Below, one piece after another: positions 1 through 10,959 of a DNA stretch of 64,000 nucleotides. The translations under genes were made by a program, and so were the position numbers. Numbering within the stretch: the first letter of the stretch is position 1; the number at the start of each line of letters is the position of its first letter. The notes below the pieces were generated by a model that ran no database searches, was not told where the DNA came from, and saw only the letters and a program-made list of their open reading frames with translations. This stretch comes from Centrapalus pauciflorus (Eukaryota > Streptophyta > Magnoliopsida > Asterales > Asteraceae), in assembly GCA_020465985.1 (NCBI GenBank), contig JAANYP010002964.1:319501-383500 (forward strand). Reading direction: 5' to 3'.

Positions 1-212
1 TATTTGTTTAATCTATATATTATATATTTATTAATTAAAATATATATTCATATACAGGCTCGTTTAGACTCGCGAGCTTGATATGTGACTCGAGCTCGTT
101 TATTAAATGAGCTCATATTTAGGCCTGAGCTCGGCTTAGACTCTTTTAACTTGAGCTTTTAATGACTCGAGTTCAAGTAACTCACGAGTAGTTTAGTTCA
201 TTTACACCCTTA
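1..212. mobile_element. Right end of a hAT-like MITE of the GAGCTCG-rich family, cut by the window edge
   Basis: The stretch is dense in GAGCTCG/CGAGCTC words and ends with TCATTTACACCCTTA. That is the inverted complement, with one mismatch, of the TAGGGGTGTAAATGA start of the complete family member at 36896-37278. Only the right end lies in the window, so neither the target duplication nor the length can be judged. It is non-coding, and short ORFs here are not genes. Confidence 0.6.
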
Positions 213-641
213 AGTATATAGTTGGGTTCATGGTTGTTAGGATCACAATCATGATCTTAGAATATTACGATTCTATGATTATGATATGTAAAAACGAGTC
301 GATCCATAATATGATTTTTTGTGGGTTAGATCTTAGTCAGGATCTTAAGATCTGTCATATAATGTTAATATTTTATATAAGTTTGTTTTGGCTACATTTA
401 CTTATGTTCTTGAGTTTTTTGCTAAATACTTTATATACTTTGGTTAAAATTTTAACTAATTGTTGTTATTGGTCAAAGTTGAAAAGTTGTTGCTATTTTA
501 CAAACTGGAAGTAATTGGTTTACAATTTAGAGGTGTTTGGTTGTGGCCTTGTGGGTGACTTGGTTTAGCAGGTTACCATGTCATATGTTGTTGTTTTTGG
601 TGAAAATACATAAGTTGATGCTATTAATAATAAAGATTAAA

Positions 642-1097
642 GGGATAATTACTAAAATAGCCAAATCTCACACCTTTATTCACTTTTTAGCCACTTTATA
701 TACATTTTACCAAAATAGCCACACTTTACGTTACCACATTTACGTGATAGCCACAATTTACATGATTTGTACTTTTTTTCATTTTTTAATGCATTACGTT
801 ACAAAAGGTGTCTGGTCACGTAAATTGTTGTACTTTACGTGACCATTTTTGCTCCTTCCCCATGAATGTTTGGTGGGATGTCATGTCACACTTTACGTGA
901 CCAAGTACAACAATTTACGTGACCAAACACCTTTTGTAACGTAATGAATTAAAAAAATGAAAAAAAGTACAAATCACGTAAATTGTGGCTATCACGTAAA
1001 TGTGGTCACGTAAATTGTGGCTATTTTGGTAAAATGTATATAAAATTGCTAAAAAGTGAATAAATGTGTAAGATTTGGCTATTTTAGTAATTATCCC
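642..1097. mobile_element. Mutator-like foldback MITE with a perfect 9-bp target duplication
   Basis: A 456-bp element. Its left end begins GGGATAATTACTAAAATAGC and its right end is the inverted complement over roughly 85 bp with few mismatches, so most of the element can fold on itself. It is flanked by the direct repeat AAGATTAAA at 633-641 and 1098-1106. A 9-bp duplication is the hallmark of Mutator-like (MULE) transposition. The interior carries inverted TTTACGTGACC words and no ORF of note, so it is non-autonomous. Confidence 0.88.
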
Positions 1098-1106
1098 AAG
1101 ATTAAA

Positions 1107-1544
1107 TAATGTGACTATAATCGGTAAAAATGTAAAAAAATTGTTGCTATTTTCAACATATAACCCTTAAATAAAATGGTAGGCATAGGTGTTAAGAGTC
1201 TAATTTATGCAAAACAACAACTTATTAATATTTTTCACACAACTAGACTTTAATTACGAGCACGTTTCGTTGCGATTAAAGTGAGATTGCAACAATTATA
1301 GCTTAATTGACCATACTTTTTAAACAGATAATTAATTCACATATGATTAATACAAACATTTAAGTTTATATATTGTAGTTACTTAATATTACTTACTTTT
1401 TTTGGATGGTTATTCAGTAAAGAGAGTGATCATCATTCCCAAATCTAATCTTTTTAACCACGTCAGCGTCGCATCAGTTTTTCTCACTCCATCCATTCCA
1501 TCTTTCTATCTCAGAAATACTCATTTTCTATCTCAATACTCATT
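1107..1544. other. AT-rich intergenic stretch
   Basis: No gene or complete element is seen. The first 70 bp (GTTGCTATTTTCAACATATAACCC) resemble the right end of the MULE families found elsewhere in the window, but no left partner or target duplication was found. Confidence 0.5.
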
Positions 1545-1560
1545 ATTTATTAAAATGTAC

Positions 1561-1581
1561 AGAGAGATAGAGAGAAGGAAG

Positions 1582-1626
<45 letters not shown>
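1561..1626. repeat. (GA)n microsatellite
   Basis: An interrupted GA repeat of about 66 bp. The ORFs that cross it on both strands are artefacts of the repeat. The moderately GC-rich 120 bp that follows was not recognised. Confidence 0.95.
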
Positions 1627-1632
<6 letters not shown>

Positions 1633-1905
1633 CCAAGGTGGAGAGGCCGAGAGAGGGGGTTGCTTTCGGGGCCGCTAACACCGGGATCATGTTCATTGCG
1701 GGGTGGATCATATGTGGCACCCCATAATGGTTCCGGCATGACCACTCCTTTTACTCTAAATTGATTACCCATCTTGTATCAAAATTGTAAATTTCAACCA
1801 AATTACAAAAAAAAAAAAAAAAAACAAAAAACAAAACAAAACTACTCAAGTAAATATATAGTCAATATAACATAGTATGCATACTACGTTAACAAAACTA
1901 ATCAA

Positions 1906-2303
1906 GGGTATATTTGGCAAAACTAGCTGTAGCTTTATGTTTTTTAAAAGAGGTAGAGTTTTTATTAGCTGAAGCTATTTAAAATACTTGACGTTTTTTA
2001 TTTTATAAATGTGTTTGGTAAAAGTAGTTGTAGCTTTAGTTTTAGTATTAAATTACTTAAAAGGACATTAATATTAATTAAATGTGGTAGTTTATGATTA
2101 ATAGGAGGGAAAAAGGGTAAATATGTTTGACTAAAAGCTCCAGAGCTTTTCAAACGCTACTTCTACTAGCGTTTTATAAAAGAGTTTATTTTTAAGAAAA
2201 TGAAAGCTCTATGTTTTTTCCAAACAAGCTTTTATTTTTTAGTAGAGCTTATTAAAAATAAAAGCTCCTAAAAACATTTAAAAGCTCTCTACCAAACATA
2301 GCC
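1906..2303. mobile_element. MITE with GGGTATATTTGG / CCAAACATAGCC ends
   Basis: A roughly 400-bp element. Left end GGGTATATTTGGCAAAACTA and right end CTCTACCAAACATAGCC are imperfect inverted repeats. The interior is rich in AAAGCT/AGCTTT words that also pair across the element. No target duplication could be defined, so the superfamily is open; hAT or PIF/Harbinger are the usual sources of such ends. Confidence 0.55.
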
Positions 2304-3025
2304 TAAATATCAATGGTTAATAAAACAATGAACAAAACAAAACAAATATTCAATAATCAAAACATTAGTCAAACTCAAAACTGGGCTCGTATAAAAGGAA
2401 TAAGAGTTGGGCTTTACAATTGACGAACCCAAAACTGAAAAAGTAAAGGTGTCCAAACAAAAATTAGTATATAAAATAGATAACAAGCAAATTCTTTTTC
2501 TCCTTCCAGAATAATATATGTAGAATCGCCTCTAAACTTTATGATGAAATAAAAAAATATAATAGTAAACCAATTAAACATAAAGATTACTGACTAAATC
2601 AATAAAAATCTAAAGATTTCATTGTTAAAAAAATAGAACCAGACTTAAAGGTAGACCTGACAATTTGGTACACGACGCGACAGACATGGCACGTATACGA
2701 CACGAGTTTTCTGTATATGGGTTTTACAAATTTGTGTTTCGTGTCGACACGGATTTGAAATCCCTGTTTCATGTCTTATACATGTAAACACGAATTTACC
2801 TGAATAAACACGTGGAAAACACGTATAGATATCATGTTACACGATGACATACATAAGACACATATAAACTAGAGTTTCAAAATGAATGTGATAAATGAAA
2901 TTATCGACTTGGATATCAACAATGAGTCTAGTTTGGTCAAAAGTTCTGCTTTGATTACGACTATTGATTAGTGGCTTTAAATACTTTTGATGTATTGTTG
3001 GATTCTTGGATTATCATATTTTAGA

Positions 3026-4975
3026 TCTATACTATATAAAATAAGAAAACCACTTGGAGTTTCTGGACCATTGGATGGAAAGAAATCAATGGTCCAGATT
3101 AATGACAACTCATAATTATTTATGAAATGTCTCTTATACCCTTAATTAAAATCAATAATTATACATATGCCATTTTTTTTAATTCATTTTCCAAATTTAC
3201 TACCTTAACTTAATTACATTAAATTTTGATTTAATTTTTTCATTAATGAATTAATATTAAATTAATGTTTACCTAAAATAAATATGTGTCATTATTATCC
3301 TTAATGATCATAGTTAAATTGAAATGTAAAAATTTGGATTTAAATGTAGAAGTGTAGTAAATAAAGTAAAAAATTTTTGTTAATTATTTTGCTAACAAGA
3401 TTTAAAATTTAATTGATAAAACTTCAATTGTGAATATGATAAATTTTGATTGTTGATTTTCAGATATTCCATTTTTATATTTTATCATTTTCAAAATATA
3501 TACACATTCACATTATTTCATATTTGAAGTTAATAAAAATTAAAAGAAACATTTTTTGCAAACACATAAAATCAGTTTTTAATAAAACAATATAATAATA
3601 TTTTTTTTATTTAATATCAAACAACTAAGTATTTTTTTATCTTTAATTTAACTAGCTTTCAATTTTTTTTATTTTAATTATATATAAATTTTATAATAAT
3701 TTAATAAAATATATTTTCTAAATCAACCCATGTAATACATGGGTTGATTAACCTCTATATTATAATAAAACAAAACAATTCATGTCATATGTCACTTCTA
3801 TAATACAAGAAAATTTTATTTTTCCACCTCTTTTTTCAAATTTAACACATTAACTTAATTGCATTAAATTTTGACTTTATTTTTTTCATTAATTAATTAG
3901 TAATAAATTAGATTTTGTAACATTTAAAATTAATGTTTACCTAAAATAAATATCTATCATTATTATCCATAATAATCATAATTAGCTCCAAATGTAAAAA
4001 ATTTGAATTAGTTGTGGAAATTATTATTATGTATAATAAAGGAAAACATCAAATGTCACGTGTCACATCTACGTTCACCAAAATTCCTTCTTTTTTTCAA
4101 GAAAGAGCAATTCTTGCACCAACACATGAAGTCGTGTATATTATAAATAATAGGTTGCTTGAATCTTTCGAAGGAGATGAGAAAGTATATTTGAGCTCGG
4201 ATACTGTAAGTGAATTGGAGTTTGTTTACAATAACTTTGGAAATGATTTATACTCGCCTGATGTCATAAACGGTTTAAAGTTTGCGGATTTGCCAAATCA
4301 TAAATTGGTGTTAAAGGTTGGTGTTCCTATCATGTTGCTTCGAAATATCGATCAATCTGGTGATCTATGCAATGGAACAAGATTACAAGTGGTAAAACTT
4401 GGAGAGCGTATAATTGAAGCAGAGATTATATCAGGAAGCAACATTGGTAGCAGAACTTTTATACCTAGGATGAGGCTCAGTCATTCAGACAAGAATATAC
4501 CATTTACGATTTATAGAAAACAGTTTCCTGTTGCCCGTTTGTTTTGCCATGACAATAAACAAAAGTCAAGGACAATTGCTATCAAGAGTTGGGTTGTTTT
4601 TTCCAAGACCGGTTTTCACACATGGGTAGTTGTATGTTGCATTATCAAGAGTTAAGAACAAACAGAGGTGATATCCGATAAAGACGACTCTCTCACCACG
4701 AAGACATCCAATGTTGTGTATAAGGAAGTGCTGGCTAATTTATAAGTTTGTTTTTTCTTAAGCTATGAATGTTATATTATAAACTTTTCCCTACGTGTCC
4801 TTATTTTAAATATTACTTACATATGTAACGATTTTCTATAAAATAACTATATAATTTGTTTGTTTGTATCAAACATCTATGTGATGTTTTTAATTTTATG
4901 TTTCTATAGTTAAAAAAATCTTTACAAAATAACTATTTATCAAATACCCGTGTAATACACGGGTTTATAACCTAG
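3026..4975 (+). mobile_element. Helitron (possibly two abutting copies) with helicase remnant
   Basis: The 5' end is TCTATACTATATAAAATAAG, preceded by A (3025). The 3' end is the hairpin ACCCGTGTA-A-TACACGGGT (4946-4964), then an 11-nt spacer ending in CTAG (4972-4975), followed by T. The TC start, subterminal hairpin, CTRR end and insertion between A and T are all Helitron hallmarks. An additional internal hairpin (3721-3749) is followed directly by a second 5'-like end (TCTATATTATAATAAAAC from 3754). The unit may therefore be two Helitrons in tandem: 3026 to about 3753, and 3754-4975. Confidence 0.87.
4014..4720 (+). pseudogene. Helitron PIF1-like helicase, C-terminal fragment, broken
   Basis: The open frame 4014-4655 encodes about 213 residues. 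From about residue 30 it matches the C-terminal third of plant Helitron RepHel/PIF1-type helicases: ILAPTHE, then KVYLSSDT, then a block around VPIMLLRNIDQ and NGTRLQV, then FIPRMRLS. Near 4530 the frame shifts. The conserved continuation with the INKSQGQ helicase motif, and further on YVALSRV, is in another frame and is interrupted by a stop at about 4625. The Rep (HUH) domain and helicase motifs I-III are absent. It cannot be functional; it identifies the element as derived from an autonomous Helitron. Confidence 0.85.
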
Positions 4976-5215
4976 TTTATAATTATATATGTATTGGATT
5001 AAATTCGTGTGAAAAATCGTGTTTACGTGTGACAGTGTTTTATGTGTGTCGTGTCACTTGTTACACGAATATTTTACGTGTCGTGTTCGTGTTTCATATC
5101 CAGACACGTTTTATAGTTCGTGTCGTGTTCGTGTTTTACAAATTCGTGTCGCATAAAATTTGTGTCTGACACGACACACGACACAATTACACGTATTGTC
5201 AGGTCTACTTAAGGG

Positions 5216-6501
5216 ACTAAACGACTAAAACAAATAAATTTGAAGTACTTAAACATTTAAAAATAAAGGAATAAACCATTAAAATAATAATATATATTGG
5301 GGTTTTTTTAATATAAGCCAGAATCGAATATAAGTTATAAATATTTAATAATATTTCATTGTAGAGACATATAAATTATAATTATTGGGTGGTGATTGTG
5401 ATGTAAGTGATTGCTTTTTTTGGTATGAATTATTTTTGGACAAATGGCCAATTCCATGATTGAATTGCGAATTTTGTGATTGTGAGTGCTAAATTGCTAA
5501 TAGGGTCTTCCTTACATGATTACTAAATATATTCATTAACAATTATTTATTTATTTATCATTAAAGTAATAAATACTTTTTTCAATCCTATCTCCTGTAA
5601 ATAATTATACTTTCAAAACACATCTTAGTTAGATTTTTAGCAACATTTTTACTGTCAAATTATTCTTTTAATAATCCTTTATTTATGATGATAATAAATT
5701 TGTGTTAAGCTTTTGTAAGTACACTTACTTAAATAGTATGAAAAAAAATAAAATAACCTAATTGAGAAAAAAATGAGATAACTTAATCGAGATAATTAAG
5801 AAATACATTAAAACTTGGGATACATAACCTTTTAAATTAGGCAAAATTCTTATTAAAATAGATTATGCATGTTATTAGTGTATATATACGGTAGGTTACC
5901 ATCATTTAATAGCAACAATTTTTATCTTTATACCGATAATAGCGACAACGTTTTGTATTTTTACCGATAAAAATAATTTTTATTTATTTACTAATAATGA
6001 CAACATATCAAAATGAAGTTATCTTTATCTTTAACTAATTATTATTATAAAGAAACTAAATTATGAAAATCGAAACATATTTAATTAAGTTTATAATCCA
6101 ATTTTTTTTTTCAAATTTTGTTAGAGAGAAATCAAATGAAATGTGTGCCTATAAAAGAGATAATGGGTATCTTTTTATAAACATTAACAAATGAATATTA
6201 TTTTGATATGTTATATTTTCATGCATAGCCGCGTTCTTAGGGTATAATAATCATTCAAGTGAAACATGACAACGTGAAACTCAATTATTCATTTTGTATA
6301 ATATGTCATATAAATATAATGAGCACATTATGCTACATTTGTATTATTTTTTGGATACTTAATTATAACAATTTTTGGGTTATTTATTTATTTGATAAAT
6401 AATTTAATAATATTATAAATAATTATGATCTAATATGGATAATAAGTCTTTTATTTATTTGATAAATAAAAGGGTAATATTAAAAAGATGCATCCATTTA
6501 G
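5216..6501. other. AT-rich intergenic DNA without genes
   Basis: No coding sequence is seen. Around 5900-6010 there are words shared with the MULE families (AATAGCAACAATTTTTATC, ACCGATAATAGCG), suggesting a decayed member without recognisable borders. Confidence 0.5.
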
Positions 6502-7364
6502 TTTATTGTAACATTCTCGAATTTTAAATTATTGTATTGAGGTTTATTAGTTTAAAATTGTAATTTAAGTCGGATCGTATTTTAATTAATTATAGAAGTC
6601 GGTTGCTTTATCCAGAAATTGATGATTTAAATTTATTAAGTTAATATGATTATTATTAAGTGGTTGAGATGATAAAATAAAGATTTAATCTTTATTTAAT
6701 GGAATTTAAGAATTTGATTGCTATTTTGAAGAATTAAGAAATTTTAGAATTTCTAGTTTTAATTATTTAAGTATGATGATTTTTAAGTTATATTGATATT
6801 GAAATCAAGACACAAATCGGTATTTAAGAAAATTATAAAGTTGAGGGGTTGAATGTGTTAAAGTTGGAAAAAGGAGAAATAAAAAGGCATAAGTCTTTTT
6901 ATTTATTCATTCAACTCTCTCTCTCTCTTCTTTCTGCTCTCTCCTTCTCTCTAAAAGAAACAAAAAACTACGGTTCTTCATCTTCAAATCGAAAATCCAA
7001 GAAAAACATCAAATTGGAGGTTGAAATTTCAGATTCGAGTTGTGTTGAAGAAGCTATAAACGTTGCAACAAACAATTTAAGGTAATATATCTCTCTGAAA
7101 TTTTGATTTTTTTAAGGTTTATAGTTCGGTTTGTGGATGAAAACGAAATCTGAGATTTGGTCCAAAAATGTATATGCATGTTAAATATACTTGTGGGTTT
7201 ATGTAAATCTAGTGTTGTAGAAGTTGTGTACAAAATTTGAGGTTCTAGTTTAAGTTAAATCTTAAGATTTTGGGAAAATTTATACAAGTTCTGTGTATTT
7301 TTCGTGGGTTCTGTGTATTTATTTGATAGTACCTAAACTATAAGGAGAATGCCAAAACCTCACA

Positions 7365-7732
7365 GGTTTCGGTATGTGTGAGTACCGAAACCCCTCCCAC
7401 CGAAATACAATGGTGAACTACTGAAACTTTCTATGTACTGAAACCATAAGCATGTACCGAAACCCATATTGTACCGAGACTTGTTGAGAAGTACCGAAAC
7501 CATGAAGGTTTCGGTACACACTACCGAAACTCTTCATATGCATGACAATATACTGAAACTTTTTATGTCTACTGAAACTCCTATAGCAGGTACCGAAACT
7601 CTCAAGGTTTCGGTACATATACCGAAACCCACACACACCTAATGAAACTTTGTTTTAATACAGAAACCTTGATTCTGACCCATGTGAACCGAGACCAAGT
7701 ATGGGAAGCACCGAAACCTTAAAGGTTTCGGT
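7365..7732. repeat. Palindromic word tract (CCGAAACC / GGTTTCGG) inside the solo LTR
   Basis: Within about 370 bp there are eight CCGAAA words and four TTTCGG words, plus decayed forms such as TACTGAAAC. Several pair as close hairpins: arms 7365-7374 with 7383-7392 (8-nt loop), 7491-7501 with 7507-7517 (5-nt loop), and 7710-7720 with 7722-7732 (1-nt loop). Spacing between words is irregular, so it is not a simple tandem repeat. Confidence 0.9.
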
Positions 7733-7753
7733 ATTCCATTCTTTCAAGAGCAG

Positions 7754-7756
<3 letters not shown>

Positions 7757-7820
<64 letters not shown>
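7757..7820. repeat. (TA)32 microsatellite
   Basis: An uninterrupted TA run of about 64 bp inside the solo LTR. The tyrosine-isoleucine ORFs over it on both strands are artefacts. Confidence 0.97.
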
Positions 7821-7822
<2 letters not shown>

Positions 7823-9099
7823 TACAGATGAAATCATCTGGGTTTTGGGTTTAATTAGAGAAAATAAAACGGAACCGGTCGGACATTTTTAGTTTAGATA
7901 TATTAAGATAAAACTTTAGACATTTTGGCAATCTCGAATATTGGAGATTAAAAGTGTAAACTTCAGATATAATTTTGACGGGTTAACGCAATAAATTGTG
8001 AAAATTGGTGAGACTCATTATAAAATGAGAGATTGATGGTATTATTAAAGGGATAAATTGGGAATAATTAAACTATCAAGTAAGAGGATTTAAATATGAA
8101 TTTCGGGTGTCGGTTCCGAATGTTGTATTATTTTTATTGGTACAAATTGATGCTCATTCACGTATGAACATGTTTATAATATGCTTTCCATATGGAAATG
8201 AAACAGGTCCCTTGTGGTGTTATTTAACCCACAATGGGGTACTTGGTGAGTCCGGTTGAAAGCCCGAAGAGAAATAAAATTGCTTAAAGTTTAATAACGC
8301 ACCCACTGTGAGTACATATGATTTCGCATGTTTATATCTGCTTTATGTTAGCTATTGCCTGCTGAGACATGTTGCTTCATTTATCGTTTGGAATTCTACT
8401 AACTTGCGTAGATTTAGATGCACATTCATACTTGTTGCATGTCTGTTCGTTTGTTGTGCATCTAACGATGGACCGGTGGGTCGCATCAGTTACTCCGATG
8501 TTACTGCGCTATATGACCCGGAGCTGATCCCTCCGAGGTTCTGGTAGGCAGTATGTCATCCCCGATGTTATGTCTGTCTCAGATGGTTGGGTTTCATACC
8601 GAGCTTTGGGCTCGTAGGAGCGACGGCTCATGTGTGTCGTACTTTGTGTACGTGGAGGGTGCACGACGTGTGTCGTCGGTGTACTCTTGTGGGCTTCATA
8701 AAGATTTATAAAATGCGTAAATCTGTGTATTCACTAAGCATTCGCTTATCCCTCAGTTGTTGATGTTTTTACAGGAAAAGGAAAGTCTGCAGCCGGACCG
8801 TCTAGCTAGGTCATTTGTTCAAGTGATTGAAGAATATCTACTACTCAGCGTGGTAATTGGATAATGGGATTGTTTTTATAATATGTATTTGGGATGATTG
8901 TAATGTTATTGAGTATGTAGACTTAGAATTGGTACCTTGTAGCACCGTAGGGTGTTTGACACTGTTGCACTACTTTATTTATGTATTTTAATGCTTCCGC
9001 ACTTAAACTAGGTTATCAGATCATTATGTAATTGTGTTTGATGTTTAATCCTGAGTGTTATGTAATTGTGGTTAAATGTGGCAAGGGTGTCACATTTAT

Positions 9100-10765
9100 G
9101 GATAATTATATATGATTTAATTATCCAATTTACTAATTAAGAGATAGAATTTTGGTTTAAATGCAATGTTGTAAAATTCGATAGATGGTAGTCGGCGGAC
9201 CAACGGGGACTAGAGATTATTTCTATTCTATTAATGATTATTTCTTGTTTCTAGACTTCTATATACAATTTTGTTTTTGTGGTTTATTTTAAATTTGTTA
9301 TGTTGAAGTTTTACTTGAAAATTCCTAATATGTGTAAATGAACATAACTGACAATATATTTTGGATAATTGAATGACAATATACCATATTAAAATATTCT
9401 TTCTTTATTAATGTTTATAAAAAAAACTTATTCGTTATCTGTCTCATTGTCGCACATTGCATTTGTTCTATCTCTAACAAAATTTGGACACGAACATAAA
9501 TTATGAACTTATTTGAATGTATTCTGATTTTCATAAAATTAAATTTTCTAACAATAATAAACTAAAGATAGATAGCGTTTTAATTTGATATGTCGTTGTT
9601 ATTGATAAAAAGTTAAAAGTTGATGCTATTATCGGTAAAAAGGTAAATGTTGTTGCTATTATTGGTAAAACGATAAAAGTTGTTGCTATTAATGGATGGT
9701 AACCCGCTATAGCTGGTTTCATGTCAAAAATTGTTATAATCGATAAAAAATACAAAAGTTGTTGCTATTAATGATAAATAATAAATAATGTTGCTATAAA
9801 CGGTAAACATACAAAAAAATGTTATTATTTTTGATATATAACCCATGATAATAAGAACTCAAATTGTTACATAGCATCACCACAATTCACCTAAAAAGAT
9901 AAATATACTTTATTATTTGTTAAACAAAATAAAATAAAAGATAAATACAATTCATTATTTCTAATACCTATAAACATTAATAAATAACTACTTGTATCCA
10001 CTATTTGACATTATAAAATTCATTAATTTTTAATATCTATAAATATTAATAAATAATTAACTATATCCGTTATTTGAATTTTAACATTATCCAATAATAT
10101 TATTTGTCATCATTATTTTAATTTGATATTTGTTAATTTTTAGCTAATCTAAATCTAAATTTAAAAAAAATCTTAAATTATATAATCTATTATAAACTTC
10201 AAATACTATTTATAAAATAATAAAATTTTAAATTGTATCAATTAAAAATATATAAATATATAATAATTTTAAATGAAAAAAATACAATATTAATAATGAA
10301 CGTCAAAATAGATAAATATATATTATTATTTTTAAAATAAAATATAAATACAATTCATTTAATATACTTAAACATTAATAAATAACAAACTCAATCCACT
10401 ATTTGACATTATCCAATAATGTTATTTGTGTTATCAATTTAACATTTGTTAATTTTTAGCTAATCTAATATAATCTTAAAAAGAAAATTTAAATTATATA
10501 ATCTATCGATAAACTTCAAAAAATATTTATAAAGTCTAAAATCTTAAATTATATCAATTAACAATATATAAATGTATTAGAAAATTTTAAACAAATAAGA
10601 TTATATTTGAAAAACAAATAATATTGATAAAGAGCTTATAGTATAATATTTTTGTTTATTATAATAAAATATATAAACATTATGTATCTGTTAGGAATTT
10701 GCGTTTTTTTTTAAACTTTAACAACAAACGCAACGGGAGATAAAACAAATTCAACACAGGATGAC
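9100..10765. repeat. AT-rich stretch with diverged MULE pieces and loose tandem repeats
   Basis: At 9590-9845 several copies of GTTGTTGCTATTA..GGTAAAA words, ending GATATATAACCC, look like a decayed MULE terminus. From about 9890 to 10620 a loosely repeated unit recurs around 9950, 10020 and 10350. It contains ATAAACATTAATAAATAAC, then CCACTATTTGACATTAT, then TTAATTTTTAGCTAATCTAA. No coding sequence is seen. Confidence 0.55.
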
Positions 10766-10780
10766 ATCAAATAAATCATA

Positions 10781-10944
10781 CCAAAAGGCCTTTGGCCTGG
10801 CGGTAAGAGGGTGAAGTTATAAGCGAGAGGTCACGGGTTCGATCCCCGTCGGAGGCAAGTTGAAATTTAGGTGGTGTAAATAAGTCTAGTGGTAAATGAG
10901 TAGTTTAGGAGTAGGAGTAAGATAGTTTGCCGTTCAAAAAAAAA
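10781..10944 (+). mobile_element. tRNA-derived SINE with 15-bp target-site duplication
   Basis: A 164-bp element. The head contains an A-box-like TGGCCTGGCGGTAAG and a B-box GGTTCGATCCCC, the internal RNA polymerase III promoter of tRNA-derived SINEs. The body is unrelated to tRNA and the 3' end is an A-run (GTTCAAAAAAAAA). Perfect 15-bp direct repeats ATCAAATAAATCATA lie at 10766-10780 and 10945-10959. Mobilisation would have needed a LINE reverse transcriptase in trans. The strict duplication suggests a fairly recent insertion. Confidence 0.93.
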
Positions 10945-10959
10945 ATCAAATAAATCATA

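Larger units (their letters stand above)
2652..5207. mobile_element. Non-autonomous hAT-like element split by Helitron insertion
   Basis: Termini TAGACCTGACAAT (2652-2664) and the inverted ATTGTCAGGTCTA (5195-5207) match perfectly over 13 bp. Flanks are CTTAAAGG (2644-2651) and CTTAAGGG (5208-5215), an 8-bp target duplication with one mismatch, as hAT elements make. Inner ends are rich in ACACGAC/GTCGTGT words on both sides. Without the Helitron insertion at 3026-4975 it would be about 606 bp. It has no transposase. Confidence 0.82.
6507..9094 (+). mobile_element. Solo LTR of a Gypsy-type retrotransposon, 2.59 kb, with 5-bp target duplication
   Basis: The sequence begins TGTAACATTCTCGA and ends AAGGGTGTCACA, so it has the TG..CA ends of an LTR. 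It is flanked by TTTAT on both sides (6502-6506 and 9095-9099). TGTAACA..TGTCACA ends are common in plant Ty3/Gypsy-type long LTRs. No internal domain or second LTR is nearby, so this is a solo LTR left by recombination. It contains a CT-rich tract (6917-6955), the CCGAAACC hairpin tract, a (TA)32 microsatellite and a GC-richer section (8450-8700). None of the ORFs inside looks like a protein. Confidence 0.78.

Noticed and set aside
230..842. Two + strand ORFs of 94 and 101 codons
   Set aside because: AT-rich composition, no domain, and the second crosses the border of the MULE at 642.
1402..1772. Overlapping ORFs on both strands at the GA repeat
   Set aside because: Length comes from the (GA)n repeat, which is open in several frames; no protein similarity recognised.
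7655..7892. Tyr-Ile repeat ORFs on both strands
   Set aside because: They are translations of the TA microsatellite.
8308..8547. 79-codon ORF with hydrophobic sequence
   Set aside because: It lies inside the solo LTR and has no recognised family; it looks incidental.
10781..10860. A genuine tRNA gene
   Set aside because: Only box-like motifs are present; the rest does not fold as a tRNA, and the A-tail and 15-bp duplication show a SINE.
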